Source: [Leptolyngbya] sp. JSC-1
Lineage (GTDB): Bacteria > Cyanobacteriota > Cyanobacteriia > Elainellales > Elainellaceae
Direction of reading: 5' to 3'
DNA length: 64,000 nucleotides
Assembly (NCBI GenBank): GCA_000733415.1
Contig: KL662192.1
Location: forward strand, 1,467,786 to 1,531,785
Both the position numbers and the translations under genes were made by a program. Shown one piece after another: positions 63,186 through 64,000 of this stretch. Under the pieces are notes generated by a model. It made no database searches and was not told the DNA's origin. It worked only from the letters and a program-made list of their open reading frames with translations. The stretch's first letter is position 1. Each line of letters begins with the position of its first letter.

Positions 63186-63644
63186 ATGTGGACTAAAGAA
63201 ATGCCAGCGAGGTTACAAATACAAGCGAAGGATTGCTCTCCCTTAGGGTTGCTGATTTTGCAATATTTGGAAGAGCACCATATCAGCATGAATCGCTTGG
63301 CAGAAATGGCAGATATTCCCCAACCGCGCTTACGAGGAGCTTGTTTTAAGGGCACTTGCCCCACGCCAGAAACGCTCAGAAAACTCTCTAAGGTTATGGG
63401 AATGCATCATCTAGAGCTTTACACACTTGCCTATGAAGGCAGAATAGTTAAGCGCCCAGAAGACGCAGATGATTACCTGGATAGCTTAATTCGAGAACTG
63501 TTTGAGACCGCTCGGGAAATGGATCTAGTTCCACCGAAGCAGCGCCCCTCGAAAGCAAGGATCGAGCGAGCATTGAGAGAGTTGGGGTTTGCCCACCAAG
63601 ATGAACGTCAGGTTGAAAAAATAAGAACCCTCCGCAGTTTGTAG
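63186..63644 (+). CDS. Small HTH protein (XRE-like)
   Basis: ATG 63186 (a TTG codon precedes it); 152 residues. Residues ~18-75 are a helix-turn-helix of the XRE type (LGLLILQYLEEHHISMNRLAEMADIPQPRLRGACF, TPETLRKLSKVMGMHHLELYTLAYEG). The rest is charged and helical (DSLIRELFETAREMDLVPPKQRPSKARIERALRELGF). Probably a transcription regulator. The final codons and stop are inside the terminator stem. Confidence 0.75.
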   Translation: MWTKEMPARLQIQAKDCSPLGLLILQYLEEHHISMNRLAEMADIPQPRLRGACFKGTCPTPETLRKLSKVMGMHHLELYTLAYEGRIVKRPEDADDYLDSLIRELFETAREMDLVPPKQRPSKARIERALRELGFAHQDERQVEKIRTLRSL

Positions 63645-63655
63645 GAGGGTTTTGG
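63626..63655 (+). terminator. Terminator overlapping the HTH gene stop
   Basis: AACCCTCC (63626-63633) and GGAGGGTT (63644-63651) arms around a 10-nt loop, then TTT. The stop codon TAG 63642-63644 lies in the loop/stem. Confidence 0.75.
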
Positions 63656-63690
63656 GAAAATCAATTAATTTATCGGCCCGTTCATTAGGC

Positions 63691-63730
63691 CCATCGTAGC
63701 GCCCATAGGCGCTACGATGGTCTATTTTTT
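63691..63730 (+). terminator. 13-bp perfect hairpin with T-run
   Basis: CCATCGTAGCGCC (63691-63703) and GGCGCTACGATGG (63708-63720) around CATA, followed by TCTATTTTTTTC. It abuts the stop of the minus-strand partial gene (63722), so it separates convergent genes. Confidence 0.75.
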
Positions 63731-64000
63731 TCTATAGGGGACCTGGTTGAGGAAGTCAACATTGAGAGCAGAGAGGCGCTGCGGGGGATTGGCTTTGGGG
63801 TCAATGGAGCGAGCCATGGAGAGGAAGTTAGCGGGGTCACCGGGTTTGGCTTGTTGGTCTTGGGGTTTATAAGAGCGAGTAGCATTTTGCCAGATCATTT
63901 GGGGGAAGCCGAGCTTCCGGCGGTAGTAGGCATCATATCTGGGGGACTTAATATTAAAGGGGAGTTGGCCTTGAGCGCGACCGGGGAGAGAGCGGCGGCG
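63722..64000 (-). CDS. Unidentified protein, C-terminal part
   Basis: An open minus-strand frame of 92 codons runs from the right edge to TAG at 63722, reading SLPGRAQGQLPFNIKSPRYD ... YYRRKLGFPQMIWQNATRSY ... SALNVDFLNQVPYRKK. Codons ending in C dominate (CCC, TAC, CGC), unlike neighbouring genes, suggesting either high expression or a different origin. The N-terminus lies beyond the window. No family recognised. Confidence 0.6.
   Translation of the reverse strand, partial: RRRSLPGRAQGQLPFNIKSPRYDAYYRRKLGFPQMIWQNATRSYKPQDQQAKPGDPANFLSMARSIDPKANPPQRLSALNVDFLNQVPYRKK

Overview
The window is chromosomal (or large-replicon) DNA from a cyanobacterium. The evidence is an orphan allophycocyanin alpha subunit, NblA, a high-light-inducible protein (HLIP), a decayed homologue of the orange carotenoid protein C-terminal domain, a phytochrome-partner-type response regulator, DUF4058 and CHAT/TPR proteins, frequent GCGATCGC (HIP1) octamers, and short tandem heptamer repeats typical of filamentous cyanobacteria. 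Genus cannot be fixed from sequence alone. No rRNA or tRNA gene was seen.

Layout. 0-7.3 kb: a type I-D CRISPR-Cas operon on the minus strand (cas3d, cas10d, csc2 running off the left edge), a divergent WYL regulator whose start appears frameshifted, a 55-aa ORF, and two degenerate CRISPR-repeat-like units about 69 nt apart. 7.4-20 kb: sugar metabolism, with galT, GH2, a PhyH-type dioxygenase overlapping a GH43, a glycosyltransferase/UDP-galactopyranose mutase fusion and a GH1/RmlD fusion. I infer a galactofuranose-related glycan pathway. 20-22.5 kb: a stress protein and a frameshifted recQ. 24.5-31.2 kb: a block of three histidine kinases and a single-domain response regulator. 31.2-36.3 kb: a CHAT/TPR protease-like protein and decayed genes (ROK kinase; a small membrane protein with an in-frame amber codon). 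36.3-44.7 kb: small stress/detoxification genes with ArsR and MarR regulators that each have a pair of palindromic operators, plus a class D beta-lactamase and an azoreductase. 45-47.4 kb: an HTH-NACHT STAND ATPase of the bNACHT type. 47.5-54.9 kb: a light/phycobilisome stress island mixing intact genes (apcA-like, nblA, HLIP, PII-like, pentapeptide, fasciclin) with remnants (OCP-CTD homologue, ftsH, Rieske, pentapeptide). 54.9-64 kb: an unknown gene pair, an EAL-GAF-GGDEF protein, a double AAA+ CDC48-like ATPase, two HTH proteins and an unidentified partial gene.

The most unusual observation is a composite dispersed repeat (tandem heptamers followed by a CT-rich tail). It has entered coding sequence in the same translated frame at least three times: at the same place in the ATPase domains of two histidine kinases, and as the C-terminus of a truncated DUF1772-like gene. 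A second small hairpin repeat sits both inside that truncated gene and in the linker of the GH1/RmlD fusion. This resembles the protein-inserting palindromic elements known from Rickettsia, but is built of cyanobacterial heptamer repeats.
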